Shown: positions 1 through 8,862, counted from the stretch's first letter. The stretch: 64,000 nucleotides of DNA from Myxococcales bacterium (GCA_016720545.1 JADKKK010000034.1:1-64000), one strand, 5' to 3'. The notes: a model not told the origin generated them from the letters alone. Translations and numbers: made by a program.

Positions 1-66
1 AAGTCGCGCTCGATGTCGCCAGCGTGCTGTCTGCTCGGTTACTCGCCGGTCGCGTTCGCGAGGATG

Positions 67-594
67 TCAGTAATTGTCCTTCAGGAGCTTCACCTCGCGC
101 GCCTGAATCTCGATGTCGGTGACCTGACCGCGCGCGCCGCCATGCGGCTGGTGGATCATGATGCGCGCGTTGGGGAGCGCAGAGCGGCTGCCCTTCTGCC
201 CCGCCGCGAGCAGCACCGCGCCCATCGAAGCGGCCATTCCGATGCACGCCGTGGACACGGGGCAGCGCACGTACTGCATGGTGTCGAAGATCGCGAGCCC
301 GCTGTACACCACCCCGCCAGGCGAGTTGATGTAGATCATGATCTCCTTGTCCGGGTCTTCGCTCTCGAGGAAGAGGAGCTGCGCGACCACCGCGTTCGCC
401 ACATCGTCGTCGATCGGCGTGCCGAGGAAGATGATGCGGTCCTTCAACAGGCGGCTGAAGATGTCCCAGCTGCGCTCGCCGCGGTGGGTCGTCTCGACGA
501 CATACGGCGTAAAGGCGCGGGCGCGCTCGAGCTCGGCGCCGTTGGACTCGAGGTACTGGATCGCCTGGGTGCGGTTCTCTGGACGCTTCGTCAT
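67..594 (-). pseudogene. clpP: ATP-dependent Clp protease proteolytic subunit, 3' end disrupted
   Basis: This is the ClpP serine peptidase, which forms the tetradecameric degradation chamber used with ClpX/ClpA. The first 175 residues are intact: the Ser loop MAASMGAVLL and the His segment IMIHQPHGG are both present. The frame then stops at a TGA (67-69), right after LLKDNY. ClpP normally continues with a helix and a conserved D-x-x-R-D-F segment that carries the catalytic Asp. That continuation is visible in the next frame as TDILANATGE and then DIERDF, interrupted by a TAA at 39-41. The readable product therefore lacks the catalytic Asp. The gene lies just downstream of tig, the usual order. 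It may be a true pseudogene or an assembly error. The start ATG is at 594. Confidence 0.85.
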
Positions 595-688
595 GGGTCG
601 GACAGGGCCTTTCGCGCGCTCGAAACGAGAAGGCCCGGGAGGAGTGTCCTGCGCGGGCCTTGGTTCAGTCGTGGGTGGTCGGGGCTTC

Positions 689-2035
689 CTACTTCGCGTC
701 CGGCTCTTCGGCCTTCGGCTCTTCCGCCTTGGCCTCGGCTTCGGGCGCCGGGGGATCGCCGTCGACAATGTTGGACTTGCTCTCGATAAAGTCCAGGATC
801 TTGTCCTCGAGGATCATGCCGACGAGGATGTCCTGCTTCGCCTTCTCGCGGTACTCGACGCGCAGCTTGGCGACGTTCTTCCCGGTCTCTTCGGCGAGCT
901 CGGCGTAGCCCTTCTCCATGTCCTCCGCGGTGACCTGGAACTGGTTCTTCCGGGCGATGCCCGCCATGATGAGGCCGGCGCGCACCTTGCGCTCGGCGTC
1001 GGCGAGGACCGCGCGACCGAGCTCCTCGGCCTGGGCCTGCGTGAAGCGCTGACCGAGCCGGCGAGCCTGCGCCGCGAGCTCCTGCTGGAGCATCTGCGCC
1101 TGCTGGAGCACGAGCGACGGGGGCACCTCGCACGGGTTCAGCTCGTTCAGCTTGGCGACGATCTGCTCCGCGACCGCGGTCTCGCTGCGCTCCTTCGCGA
1201 GCTTCTCGAGGCGCGTGTGGATGTCGGCGCGGAGCTCGACCACGGTGCCGAAGTTGCCGACGTCTTTGGCGAACTCGTCGTCGACCTCGGGGAGCTGGCG
1301 CTCCTTCACGTCGGTCACTTTCACAGAGAATTTCCCGGTCTTGCCCTGGAAGTCCTTGCGGGGGTGGTTCGGCTGGAAGGCGGCGTCGACGTCGAGCGAG
1401 TCGCCGACCGACTTGCCCACGAGCGCCGCGTCGAGCTCGGGCAGCGCTTGCCCGGCGCCGAGCTCGAGCTGCACGCCCTCGCCGCCACCGTCCGTAACGG
1501 GCTTGCCGTCGAGCGAGAGCGTGAAGTCGATCGTCACGACGTCGCCTGCGGCGGCGGGGCGCGCCGGCTCGGGGGTCTTGAACGCGGCGTGGCGCACGCG
1601 GAGGCCCTCGATCTGGGCGTCAACCTCGGCGTCCGCGACCTCCACCTTGGGGCGGTAGAGCTGGAAGCCCTCGTACTTCACCTCGTCGAGCTCGGGCTGC
1701 ACTTCCATGCGGGCCTTGAAGGTGAACGGCGCGTCGCCGCTCACGCGGCTCGCGTCGGTGACCTGCGGCTGGCTGATCGGCGTGACGTTCTTCTCGGAGA
1801 GCGCGACCGGGAGGTTCGCGTTCACGAGGTTGTTCGCGACGTCGTTCTCCACCTGAGCGCCGTAGAGCGTCTTCAACACCGGCCGAGGCGCCTTGCCTGG
1901 GCGGTATCCCTTGACGTGCGCCTTCTTGGAGAGGCTCGAGTACACGCGCTCGACTTCGGCTTTCACCTTGTCAGCGGGGATATCGACTTGGAGTTCGAGG
2001 AGGACCTGCGAGATTCGCGAGACGGTGACTTGCAT
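689..2035 (-). CDS. tig: Trigger factor (ribosome-associated chaperone, FKBP-type PPIase)
   Basis: Trigger factor docks at the ribosome exit tunnel and shields nascent chains. The protein is 448 residues, a normal length. The N-terminal ribosome-binding domain (about 1-115) has the expected signature around residues 43-50 (GYRPGKAP). A PPIase domain follows (about 155-245, with VTIDFTLSLDGKPV), then a long helical chaperone domain. The C-terminal tail is Ala/Glu-rich and low in complexity. The start ATG at 2035 gives the canonical MQVTVSRI beginning. It lies upstream of clpP on the same strand with a gap of about 94 bases, a common tig-clpP arrangement. Confidence 0.96.
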   Translation of the reverse strand: MQVTVSRISQVLLELQVDIPADKVKAEVERVYSSLSKKAHVKGYRPGKAPRPVLKTLYGAQVENDVANNLVNANLPVALSEKNVTPISQPQVTDASRVSGDAPFTFKARMEVQPELDEVKYEGFQLYRPKVEVADAEVDAQIEGLRVRHAAFKTPEPARPAAAGDVVTIDFTLSLDGKPVTDGGGEGVQLELGAGQALPELDAALVGKSVGDSLDVDAAFQPNHPRKDFQGKTGKFSVKVTDVKERQLPEVDDEFAKDVGNFGTVVELRADIHTRLEKLAKERSETAVAEQIVAKLNELNPCEVPPSLVLQQAQMLQQELAAQARRLGQRFTQAQAEELGRAVLADAERKVRAGLIMAGIARKNQFQVTAEDMEKGYAELAEETGKNVAKLRVEYREKAKQDILVGMILEDKILDFIESKSNIVDGDPPAPEAEAKAEEPKAEEPDAK

Positions 2036-2082
2036 GAGGGGACCGGCACCATACGTTTTGTCGCTTCGGCGTCAAGTGCCTC

Positions 2083-2880
2083 TCACCCCTCCGCTCCACT
2101 TTTTGGGCGGGCCGAGGCACGGGCCACCGCGCCGGGGTCCTCGTCCGCGGGCAGGAGATCGGCCGACTCGAGCGCGACCGGCGCAGGCGGCGCGCTGCCC
2201 CGCGCGACCGGCGCGCTGCCCCGCGCGACCGGCGCGCTGCCCCGCGCGAGCGGCACGACGAGCACCGTTCGCGGGGCGTAGCCCGCCCGCGTCGCCCAGA
2301 GCACGACCTCCGCGGTCGCCCGGCGAATGCTCGTGCTCTTCTCGCGACTGGCCACGAGCTCGCCCGCGACGCGAAGCGCCTCCCCCGGAACCCCGACGAA
2401 GGCGCACGCCACCGCGTCGTGCGCGTTGTACGGGCCCTCGTACGCGCGGCGCGCCGCCTCGAGCACGCGCCGCCGCGGGTAGGCCCCGGCCCGGGCGCGG
2501 AGCAGCCTCGCGAGCTTCGTGGCCCGCGACGGGGTCTTCCCGTAGGCGACGGGGTCGCCCGGCGCGCCCAAGGCGATCTCGTCGAGCCACGTGACGAGCG
2601 GCTCGCCCACGTGGGGCACCGCGCCGCTCGGCAGCCACCCCCCGGAGAGGAACGCGCAGCACGCCTCCGCCTCTGCGCCGCCGCCGAGCCGGGCCACGAG
2701 CGCCTCGCGGAGGGCCGGCCCCGCGACGCTCGCAGCGAGGAGGCAGGCGACCGGCGAGACCTGCGAGAGGAAAAGGAAGAGACCGCGGGCCGAGGTCACG
2801 TCGAGCGCGACGTAGTCGCAGTCGCGCGGGCGCAGGCTCGGCAGCTTGAGGAGCGCGGCCTCGTCGAGGAGCAGATCCAC
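2083..2880 (-). CDS. Hypothetical protein with three C-terminal GSAPVAR repeats
   Basis: I do not recognise this 265-residue protein. The N-terminal 190 residues look folded and mostly helical, with no signal peptide. The tail is low in complexity and includes three copies of a seven-residue GSAPVAR-type unit encoded by a 21-bp tandem repeat (2190-2252). It sits 12 bases downstream of the small membrane protein gene at 2893-3141 and 47 bases upstream of tig, all on the minus strand, so the three may be co-transcribed. No catalytic motif is evident. The codon usage and frame look genuine. Confidence 0.6.
   Translation of the reverse strand: MDLLLDEAALLKLPSLRPRDCDYVALDVTSARGLFLFLSQVSPVACLLAASVAGPALREALVARLGGGAEAEACCAFLSGGWLPSGAVPHVGEPLVTWLDEIALGAPGDPVAYGKTPSRATKLARLLRARAGAYPRRRVLEAARRAYEGPYNAHDAVACAFVGVPGEALRVAGELVASREKSTSIRRATAEVVLWATRAGYAPRTVLVVPLARGSAPVARGSAPVARGSAPPAPVALESADLLPADEDPGAVARASARPKSGAEG
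2190..2252. repeat. 21-bp tandem repeat, three copies
   Basis: Three consecutive 21-bp units lie at 2190-2210, 2211-2231 and 2232-2252. The first two are identical and the third has one mismatch. The unit is a multiple of three and keeps the reading frame of the overlapping gene, adding the GSAPVAR repeats to its C-terminus. Repeats of this type expand by slippage. Confidence 0.9.
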
Positions 2881-2892
2881 GCGGGTCCTCGC

Positions 2893-3141
2893 TCAGCGCC
2901 GCCCGCGGACCGCACGCGTCACGAACCGAAACGACCCGACGGCCCCGCCCGCGAGGCCGATGATGAGCGACTTCTCGACCCGCTCGCCCAGGAAGAAGTG
3001 CATCGCGCAGAACCCGAAGACCGCGAGCACGGCCCCGACCGTGGCCGCCTCGCGCCATAGGACGTTCGACGGCGCGCGCGCCGCCTCGCGAGCCCCGTCG
3101 CGCGGGGCTTCACGCGTGTCTGTGTCGCCGTTGCCGCTCAC
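2893..3141 (-). CDS. Small membrane protein of unknown function
   Basis: This is an 82-residue protein if the GTG at 3141 is the start; longer in-frame starts exist upstream, but the extra sequence is Arg/Pro-rich and looks non-coding. The N-terminal half is polar and charged. The C-terminal half has two short hydrophobic stretches (AATVGAVLAVFGFCAMHFFL and SLIIGLAGGAVGSF), separated by GERVEK, consistent with a hairpin of two membrane segments. It ends 12 bases before the next gene on the minus strand, which suggests an operon towards tig. The function is unknown. Confidence 0.5.
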   Translation of the reverse strand: MSGNGDTDTREAPRDGAREAARAPSNVLWREAATVGAVLAVFGFCAMHFFLGERVEKSLIIGLAGGAVGSFRFVTRAVRGRR

Positions 3142-3333
3142 GAGCGCGACGCTAGCACGCCGCGGCGCGCGGAGCCCCGACCGGGACAAAAGAAGTGCCC
3201 CCGGACCGAGAGGCGTCGGCCGGGGGCGGAGGGTCCGGGAGGGGACCAAGTCAAGCACCAAGTCAAGCGACGGCAGGAGCCGCTCAGGCTCGTCATCTTC
3301 GCTCGTTCGTCGTCTTCCCTCGTTCGTCGTCGC

Positions 3334-3519
3334 TCAGTCGTCTTCGCACTCCATCATCGAGGGGTCGTACTCGTCGTGCGTGTCGTCGAAGAGCATGTCG
3401 GAGCTCTCGAAGGTGGTCTCCTGCATCAGGTCCTCGTAGCTGAGGCCGACGCGGAAGCTCGGGCGGAGCTCCTCGCGGTGAAACTCCTCGATCGAACGGT
3501 AGTGCTTCGGAACGGCCAT
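3334..3519 (-). CDS. Small acidic protein of unknown function
   Basis: This is a 61-residue soluble protein beginning MAVPKHYRSIEEFHREEL, with a strongly acidic C-terminus that ends in ECEDD. A good ribosome binding site (AGGAG, six bases before the ATG) supports the start at 3519. There are no membrane segments and no Cys pairs. It could be a small regulatory or adaptor protein. The run of acidic residues in the last third and the clear SD are the best evidence that the gene is real. No family was recognised. Confidence 0.6.
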   Translation of the reverse strand: MAVPKHYRSIEEFHREELRPSFRVGLSYEDLMQETTFESSDMLFDDTHDEYDPSMMECEDD

Positions 3520-3624
3520 GGTGGACTCCTGAGAGAAGGGGTGCGAGTGGACGCGCGGACAGACGCCGCGCGAGAAGTGAAGGGCGGGTGCGGAAGAAGT
3601 GGAGATGGAGACGCAGCGCGCGGG

Positions 3625-3807
3625 TCAGCGCGAGCGGCCGCGGCGTTGGGCGAGCACCACCACGTCGGCGGGGTGCAGGCGGGGTCGGCTCGGCACGAAG
3701 AACGACCGCAAGATGCGACCCACGGCCGGATCTTCGTGGAGAGGTCCTTCGGGAGCGAGGGCGACGGTGAGGGGCAGGCGGAGCGCGCGTGGGAGGGAGG
3801 TTTTCAT
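3625..3807 (-). CDS. Possible small hypothetical protein (60 aa)
   Basis: A short frame begins MKTSLPRALRLPLTVALAPE at 3807 and ends in a basic tail (VVVLAQRRGRSR). It lies 105 bases upstream of the 61-residue acidic protein gene on the same strand. The composition is protein-like, but no Shine-Dalgarno sequence precedes the ATG and no family is recognised. If it is not a gene, then 3520-3978 is simply the intergenic region in front of parA, with nothing else I can identify. Confidence 0.35.
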   Translation of the reverse strand: MKTSLPRALRLPLTVALAPEGPLHEDPAVGRILRSFFVPSRPRLHPADVVVLAQRRGRSR

Positions 3808-3978
3808 GGCGGATTGGCTTGGGGGCCGTCTGTCAACCCCACGTTTCCCTACATCTGCGCACACCGTACACCAGAGCCCCGCGGGTCCCAAAAAAAGCGA
3901 TTGCATTTCCCAAGAGCGACTCGGAGGGCGGCGCTCCTTGCGGTGCGCCCCTCGGAGACGATAGAGAGGACGCGCACC

Positions 3979-4821
3979 ATGGCGGCAAGAGCGGCGACCC
4001 CCAGCGCGACAACGAAGCGGTTCGGCGCGGGCGCAGGCGCAAAGCGCGCGCGCGTCGTGGCCGTCGTCAACCAGAAGGGCGGCGTCGGCAAGACGACCAC
4101 CTCGGTGAACCTCGCCGCCTCCCTCGCGGCGGCCGAGGCCAAGACCCTGCTGCTCGACCTCGATCCCCAGGGGAACGCGAGCTCGGGCGTGGGCGTCCGC
4201 GCCGGCACCCGCGAGGCCACCGTATACGACGCGCTGATCGGCCGCTGCACGCTCGCCGAGATCGCGATCGCCACGGAGGTGCCGCACCTGTGGGTCGCGC
4301 CGGCCACCCAAGACCTCGTGGCCGCCGAGATCGAGCTCGTCGACGCGCCCGACCGCGCCCACAAGCTGCGCGCGGCGCTCGCGCCCGCGCTCGCCGAGTA
4401 CGACTACATCCTCGTCGACTGCCCGCCTTCGCTCGGCCTGCTCACGGTCAACGCGCTCGCGGCGGCGACCAGCGTGCTCGTGCCGCTTCAGTGCGAGTAC
4501 TACGCGCTCGAGGGGCTCACGCACCTCATGGCGACGCTCGATCGGCTGAAGAACGGCATCAACGCGGAGCTGACGGTCGAGGGCATCGTCCTCACCATGT
4601 TCGACCCACGCAACAACCTCGCCCACCAGGTCGCCGACGAGGTGAAGAAGCACTTCTTCGTGTTCGACGCCGTCATCCCGCGCAACATTCGCCTCTCGGA
4701 GGCGCCGTCCCACGGCAAGCCTGCGCTGCTCTACGACGCCGCGTCGAAGGGCTCTCAGGGCTACCTCGCCCTCGCCCGAGAGCTGCTCGATCGACACGCC
4801 GCCACCGGCCGGAGCGCGTGA
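3979..4821 (+). CDS. parA: Chromosome-partitioning ATPase ParA (Soj family)
   Basis: ParA binds nucleoid DNA as an ATP-bound dimer and drives segregation of ParB-parS complexes. The protein is 280 residues. A basic N-terminal extension of about 30 residues precedes the deviant Walker A motif (VNQKGGVGKTTT). LLLDLDPQGNAS is the Walker A' segment and YILVDCPPSLG the Walker B region, all typical of ParA/Soj. The ATG at 3979 is preceded by GAGAGGA at good spacing. parB starts two bases after its stop, forming a parAB operon. No parS-like palindrome was seen nearby. Confidence 0.95.
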   Translation: MAARAATPSATTKRFGAGAGAKRARVVAVVNQKGGVGKTTTSVNLAASLAAAEAKTLLLDLDPQGNASSGVGVRAGTREATVYDALIGRCTLAEIAIATEVPHLWVAPATQDLVAAEIELVDAPDRAHKLRAALAPALAEYDYILVDCPPSLGLLTVNALAAATSVLVPLQCEYYALEGLTHLMATLDRLKNGINAELTVEGIVLTMFDPRNNLAHQVADEVKKHFFVFDAVIPRNIRLSEAPSHGKPALLYDAASKGSQGYLALARELLDRHAATGRSA

Positions 4822-4823
4822 CC

Positions 4824-5729
4824 ATGAGCGACAAGCGACGCGCTCTCGGACGCGGCCTGGACGCGCTGCTCCCTGCCGCGCAGGCGCCGCAGAAGGTCAC
4901 GGCGGCCTACGGCGACAAGAGCGTGTTCTCGTGCGCCATCGACAAGCTCGTGCCCCAGCGCGGGCAGCCTCGCCGCCACTTCGACACCGAGAAGCTCGAC
5001 GAGCTCGCGGCGTCGATCCGCGAGCACGGGCTCATCGAGCCGCTCGCCGTACGGCGAGCACCCGGCCCGCTGGGGGTCGAGGGCGTCTTCGAGATCATCG
5101 CGGGCGAACGCCGCTTCCGGGCGAGCCAGCGGGCCGGCCTGCTCGAGGTGTTGGTGGTCGTGAAGGACGTCTCGCCGAAGGCGGCGTTCGAGCTCGCCAT
5201 CATCGAGAACGTGCAGCGCGAGGATTTGAACCCCGTGGAGCTCGCCGAAGCCCTCGACCGCCTCGTGAAAGAGCACGGGTACACCCAGGAGTCGCTGGGC
5301 GAGCGGCTCGGCAAGAACCGCACGACCATCACGAACTCCCTCCGGCTCCTGCGGCTCCCGGCCGAGGTGCGCGAGAAGATCGTGCAAGGTGAGCTCAGCG
5401 AGGGCCACGGCCGCGCGCTGCTCGGCGCCGAGGACCCGAAAGAGCTCGCCGAGCTCGCCCAGAAGGTGCTGCGCGGCCGGCTCAGCGTGCGCGCGACCGA
5501 GGCGCTCGTCCGCACGGCGCGCGACAAGCGCGAGGCCCAGAAGAACAAGGCGAAGGGCGCGCCGCCGGCCGAGAAGACCGCGTCCGTTCGCGATCTCGAG
5601 GCGCGCCTGTCGCGTTCGCTCGGCGCCCGTGTGCTCGTGCGCGACACGGGGAACAAGGGCGAGGTGGTGATCCCCTACGCCGACCTCGACGCGCTCGATC
5701 GGCTGCTCGAGAAGCTCGGCGCGAGCTGA
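4824..5729 (+). CDS. parB: Chromosome-partitioning protein ParB (Spo0J family CTP switch)
   Basis: ParB is a CTP-dependent DNA clamp that loads at parS and partners with ParA. The protein is 301 residues. It begins with the conserved KRRALGRGLDALL, the N-terminal peptide that stimulates ParA ATPase. The ParB/Srx domain follows, with the CTP-binding GERRFRAS box, and then the ENVQREDLNPVE segment. A helix-turn-helix (about 170-200, ESLGERLGKNRTTITNSLRL) binds parS, and a dimerisation tail closes the protein. It follows parA by two bases. Confidence 0.95.
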   Translation: MSDKRRALGRGLDALLPAAQAPQKVTAAYGDKSVFSCAIDKLVPQRGQPRRHFDTEKLDELAASIREHGLIEPLAVRRAPGPLGVEGVFEIIAGERRFRASQRAGLLEVLVVVKDVSPKAAFELAIIENVQREDLNPVELAEALDRLVKEHGYTQESLGERLGKNRTTITNSLRLLRLPAEVREKIVQGELSEGHGRALLGAEDPKELAELAQKVLRGRLSVRATEALVRTARDKREAQKNKAKGAPPAEKTASVRDLEARLSRSLGARVLVRDTGNKGEVVIPYADLDALDRLLEKLGAS

Positions 5730-5757
5730 CGCGAGCTCGCCCGACCCGCGCGACGGC

Positions 5758-6558
5758 TCAGCGCTTCGTGGGCTCGACGACGACGGTGCCCGTCGCTTCG
5801 TTGGCACGTAGCGCGAGCGAGACGGCGAGCCCGATCGCGAACAGGCTCATCGCTTGGCCAGTCGTGAGGGCGCCGTGGTCGCCGCCGGAGAGATCGCCGC
5901 GGAACGCCTCGCTCACGAAGCGCCCACTCGCGTAGACCAGCGTGCCCGCGAAGAACACCCCCCCGGGCTTCGTCGACGACCGACGGAGCAGGACGAGGGA
6001 GAGCCCGCACGCCGCCATCGCGAACGCGGCCTCGTACAGCGTGGCCGGGTGCAGCGGCTGCGACGTCGCCGCGCTAGCGTCGGCGAGGCCCGCGCGCACG
6101 AGATCGGCGAAGTGCGGGTGGCTCGCCGGGTAGCGCACGCCCCATGGCGCCGTGGTGGGAGCCCCGTGCTCGCAGCCCGCCATGAAGCACCCGAGTCGGC
6201 CGACCCCCACGAGCAACGCGAGCGGCCCCGTGAGGCGGTCGAGCGCCGCGTAGACGTCGAGTCGCGCGGCGCGGGTGAAGACGGCGTACGCGCCGCCGAG
6301 ACCGAGCAGCGCGCCGTACGCCATGATTCCACCGAAGGTCGGGAGCGGGCCACGCGCCCCCGCGAGCGCGTAGCCGAGGACGCGGAGCGCGTAGTCAACG
6401 CAGAGCGCGCCGACCACCGTGAACGGCAGGGCACGGACCAGGGCCCAACGCAGGGCGGCCTGCGGCGCGCGTGGGAGCTCGCGGGTCGTGCGGAAAAAGA
6501 GCCACGCGGCCGCGGAGAGCGCCGCGAGCTGACAGAGGAGCCACGGGGACAGGGTCAT
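5758..6558 (-). CDS. lgt: Prolipoprotein diacylglyceryl transferase
   Basis: Lgt moves diacylglyceryl from phosphatidylglycerol to the lipobox cysteine of prolipoproteins at the inner membrane. The 266-residue protein has about seven hydrophobic segments. It carries the Lgt signature GRLGCFMAGCEHG and the later Tyr/His region TSQPLHPATLYEA, close to the family pattern. An alternative ATG ten codons upstream (6588) is possible. The gene converges on parB. The many lipoproteins in this window would be substrates. Confidence 0.9.
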   Translation of the reverse strand: MTLSPWLLCQLAALSAAAWLFFRTTRELPRAPQAALRWALVRALPFTVVGALCVDYALRVLGYALAGARGPLPTFGGIMAYGALLGLGGAYAVFTRAARLDVYAALDRLTGPLALLVGVGRLGCFMAGCEHGAPTTAPWGVRYPASHPHFADLVRAGLADASAATSQPLHPATLYEAAFAMAACGLSLVLLRRSSTKPGGVFFAGTLVYASGRFVSEAFRGDLSGGDHGALTTGQAMSLFAIGLAVSLALRANEATGTVVVEPTKR

Positions 6559-6666
6559 GGGGGCTCGGTGAAGCAATTGCTGATCCATCAAGTGATTGAA
6601 CCAATCAACCACTGGCACACCGCTTGCGAACGTCGGTGCGTCACCCTCGAACCCCAAAGGAGCCCC

Positions 6667-7029
6667 ATGTCCAACGCACCCCACGCCCCCTCCCTCGACT
6701 CGATCCCCACGACCACCCCCTCCACCGCCGGCGTGAGACGAGCGCACGCCGCGCCGACCCTCTCCCCAGAGCAGCGCCGCGGCCTGCGCATGGCGGCCCA
6801 GATCGCCTGCGCCCTCTCGCTCCTCGGCGCCGGCGCGTCCCTCGCCCGCGCTGAGCCCGCCGATCCCGCGCCGGACGGCTCGGCGCACGCGGGCTCGCCC
6901 GCCGAGCGCGCGGCGGATGCGCTCCGACTCCGGAGCGGGGCCGGCAATTGCGTGCCGAGCTGGGGTCCGGCCGCGCCGCCCTCGGTCGACGCGGCGCTGT
7001 TCGCGCTGTTCCTCGCGGAGGTCGCGTGA
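6667..7029 (+). CDS. Small single-pass protein upstream of a ferritin-like gene
   Basis: This is a 120-residue protein of unknown function. The start ATG has a strong SD (AAAGGAG, 6656-6662). The N-terminal 40 residues are Pro/Thr-rich. A hydrophobic stretch around 45-62 (AAQIACALSLLGAGASLA) could be an internal signal anchor, and an Ala/Pro-rich tail follows. Its stop overlaps the GTG start of the next gene by two bases (GTGA), so the two are almost certainly translationally coupled. It may serve the ferritin-like protein, but nothing in the sequence shows how. Confidence 0.65.
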   Translation: MSNAPHAPSLDSIPTTTPSTAGVRRAHAAPTLSPEQRRGLRMAAQIACALSLLGAGASLARAEPADPAPDGSAHAGSPAERAADALRLRSGAGNCVPSWGPAAPPSVDAALFALFLAEVA

Positions 7030-7877
7030 GCCCCGGCGAGCCACGCGGACGCGCTTCGTCCCCTTCCCTCTCGCGAGGGCCCTCGGGCGCGCCCACCCTC
7101 TCGCTCCACGCCGCGATCGCACGCCGTGCCGCGCTCACGCTGCCCGAGCTGGGCCTCTCGGAGCGAGAGCGGCGCGCGGTGCTCGAGAGCTGGCGCGCGC
7201 GCGTCGGCAGCGAGTACGCGTCGGCGCGGGTGTTCGCCGCCCTCGTGCCGCAGGCCATGGCGGCCGGGCTCGACGCCGACTCCGTGCACGCCCTGACCGA
7301 GATGGCGGCCGAGGAGCTCGACCACGCCGTTCGCTGCGCGCGCGTGGTCGTGGCCCTCGGCGGAGCGGGCGCCCTCGCGGAGTGCGCGCTGCCTGCGCTC
7401 CCGGAGGTCCCCACGCACGCCGACGCCAGCCCGCTGGAGGCGCTCCTCCGCAACGTGCTCGACGTGAGCTGCATCAGCGAGACTGTCGCGGTGGCGCTGG
7501 TCGGCAGCGAGCGCGAGCTGGCCGCGACCCCCGAGCTCGAGGCCGAGCTCGCCGCGATCCTGGCCGACGAGGTGGGCCACGCGCGCTTCGGGTGGCGTCT
7601 GCTCGAGGTCGCCACGCCGTCGCTCACGCCGCGCGCGCGGACCCGGCTCGGGGCCTACTTGGCGTGCGCGCTCCGCGAGAGGGTGGACAGCTTCGCGCCG
7701 TTCCTGGGCCACCCCGAGGCCTCGCGCGCAGCGCAGTCTCTCGGGGCACCGGCGGGCCCGGCGACCTTTCAGGTGTTCGTCGAGACCATCGAGCAGATCA
7801 CGGTGCCGGGCCTGGAGCGGCTGGGGCTCCCCGCGCGACGGGCGTGGGAAGTCGCGCTCTCGGCCCGCGCTGCCTGA
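7026..7877 (+). CDS. Ferritin-like di-iron domain protein
   Basis: This 283-residue helical protein carries two Glu/His iron-ligand motifs typical of ferritin-like four-helix bundles: EMAAEELDHAV (about residue 95) and, after ETVAVALV, a second LADEVGHARFGW (about 185). This pattern binds a di-iron or other di-metal centre and is used by oxidases, oxygenases and storage proteins. Which one applies here cannot be told. The GTG start at 7026 overlaps the stop of the preceding small gene. No signal peptide is present. Confidence 0.75.
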   Translation: MSPGEPRGRASSPSLSRGPSGAPTLSLHAAIARRAALTLPELGLSERERRAVLESWRARVGSEYASARVFAALVPQAMAAGLDADSVHALTEMAAEELDHAVRCARVVVALGGAGALAECALPALPEVPTHADASPLEALLRNVLDVSCISETVAVALVGSERELAATPELEAELAAILADEVGHARFGWRLLEVATPSLTPRARTRLGAYLACALRERVDSFAPFLGHPEASRAAQSLGAPAGPATFQVFVETIEQITVPGLERLGLPARRAWEVALSARAA

Positions 7878-8007
7878 CGCGGCGCGGCGTCGCTCACCGC
7901 GAACCTGAAGTGAGCCCCAAGGGCGCGAACCAAGGTCGATCGCGCGGCGGAGGTGTGGCCATGAACTTCCGGTCGACACGACGGCGCCGCGAGAGAATAC
8001 TCGCCCC

Positions 8008-8862
8008 ATGCTCACAGCTCCGCGCCCGCACCGCCCGCTCGCCCTCGCCCGTCTCGCGCTCGCCTCCGTCGCGCTCGCCGCGCTCGCGGCTCTGTGCACC
8101 GCGTGCGCGGCCGAGCTCCCGGCCGACGAGCCCACCGTCGACTCCGAAGACGCGGTCCGCGGCTCGAACTGCGAGGCCACCTTCGTGTGGCTCCAGAAGG
8201 ACGCGTACAAGGAGACCGCGGGGCGCACCTCCCCGGCGTGGCCGCCCCACACGACGACCACGCTCGACGCGTACTGCACCACGAAGGCCGCCGGACGCCA
8301 GAAGATCGGCGGGGCGTTCCAGGCGAACTACGGCACCGAGCCCGGCGCCGTCGACAAGAACGGGAAGGTGTTCCTCGTCGAGGTGAAGCGCGAGACGGTC
8401 AGGGGCTCGAAGGACGCCATGCTCCGGCTCCTCGACGCGTACAAGACGTGCGGCTGCAACCCCGACAAGTTCCTCAGCATGGACAAGCTGAAGGGCGACG
8501 TCGGCAACCAGCTGCTCGCCGACGTGGTCAAGACCATCGAGAACAACACGAAGCTCGCGTGCACGGCCGCCGGCGGCAAGGCCGCGCTCGTCGCCGCGCT
8601 CAAAGCGAGCGACTTCGAGAAGGCGATCGCGATCGTGCCGACCTGCACGTTCGACGGTGGCGACCTCGGCTCCACCCTCGATCAGGCGATGGCGGAGGTG
8701 GCCAAGGGCACCCAGAAGACCCTCGCCGACTACCACGTCTGCAACAACAACGCGGCGCTGCAGACGGCCCTCCTCGAGGGCTTCAAGACCAAGGGCGACA
8801 TCGTCGCGTGCAGCGCCACGAGCCCGCTCTGCAGCGGTCCGAAGTGGCTCTACAACCCCTGA
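8008..8862 (+). CDS. Secreted lipoprotein of unknown function, Cys-rich
   Basis: A 284-residue exported protein. A long signal peptide ends in a lipobox-like LCTAC (about residue 34). The mature part has paired cysteines (CGC, CTTK, CNNN, CSATSPLC) that probably form disulfides, and no recognisable catalytic motif. It is flanked by the ferritin-like gene and converges on the trypsin-like protease at 8894. I do not recognise the family. Export by Sec and lipid attachment are inferred from the N-terminus. Confidence 0.7.
   Translation: MLTAPRPHRPLALARLALASVALAALAALCTACAAELPADEPTVDSEDAVRGSNCEATFVWLQKDAYKETAGRTSPAWPPHTTTTLDAYCTTKAAGRQKIGGAFQANYGTEPGAVDKNGKVFLVEVKRETVRGSKDAMLRLLDAYKTCGCNPDKFLSMDKLKGDVGNQLLADVVKTIENNTKLACTAAGGKAALVAALKASDFEKAIAIVPTCTFDGGDLGSTLDQAMAEVAKGTQKTLADYHVCNNNAALQTALLEGFKTKGDIVACSATSPLCSGPKWLYNP

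Noticed and set aside
3520..5729. A parS site near parAB
   Set aside because: I looked for TGTTNCACGTGNAACA-type palindromes. The few CACGTG hexamers in the window lack the flanking half-sites.
5729..5760. A terminator between the convergent parB and lgt genes
   Set aside because: The short gap has no clear hairpin followed by a T-run.
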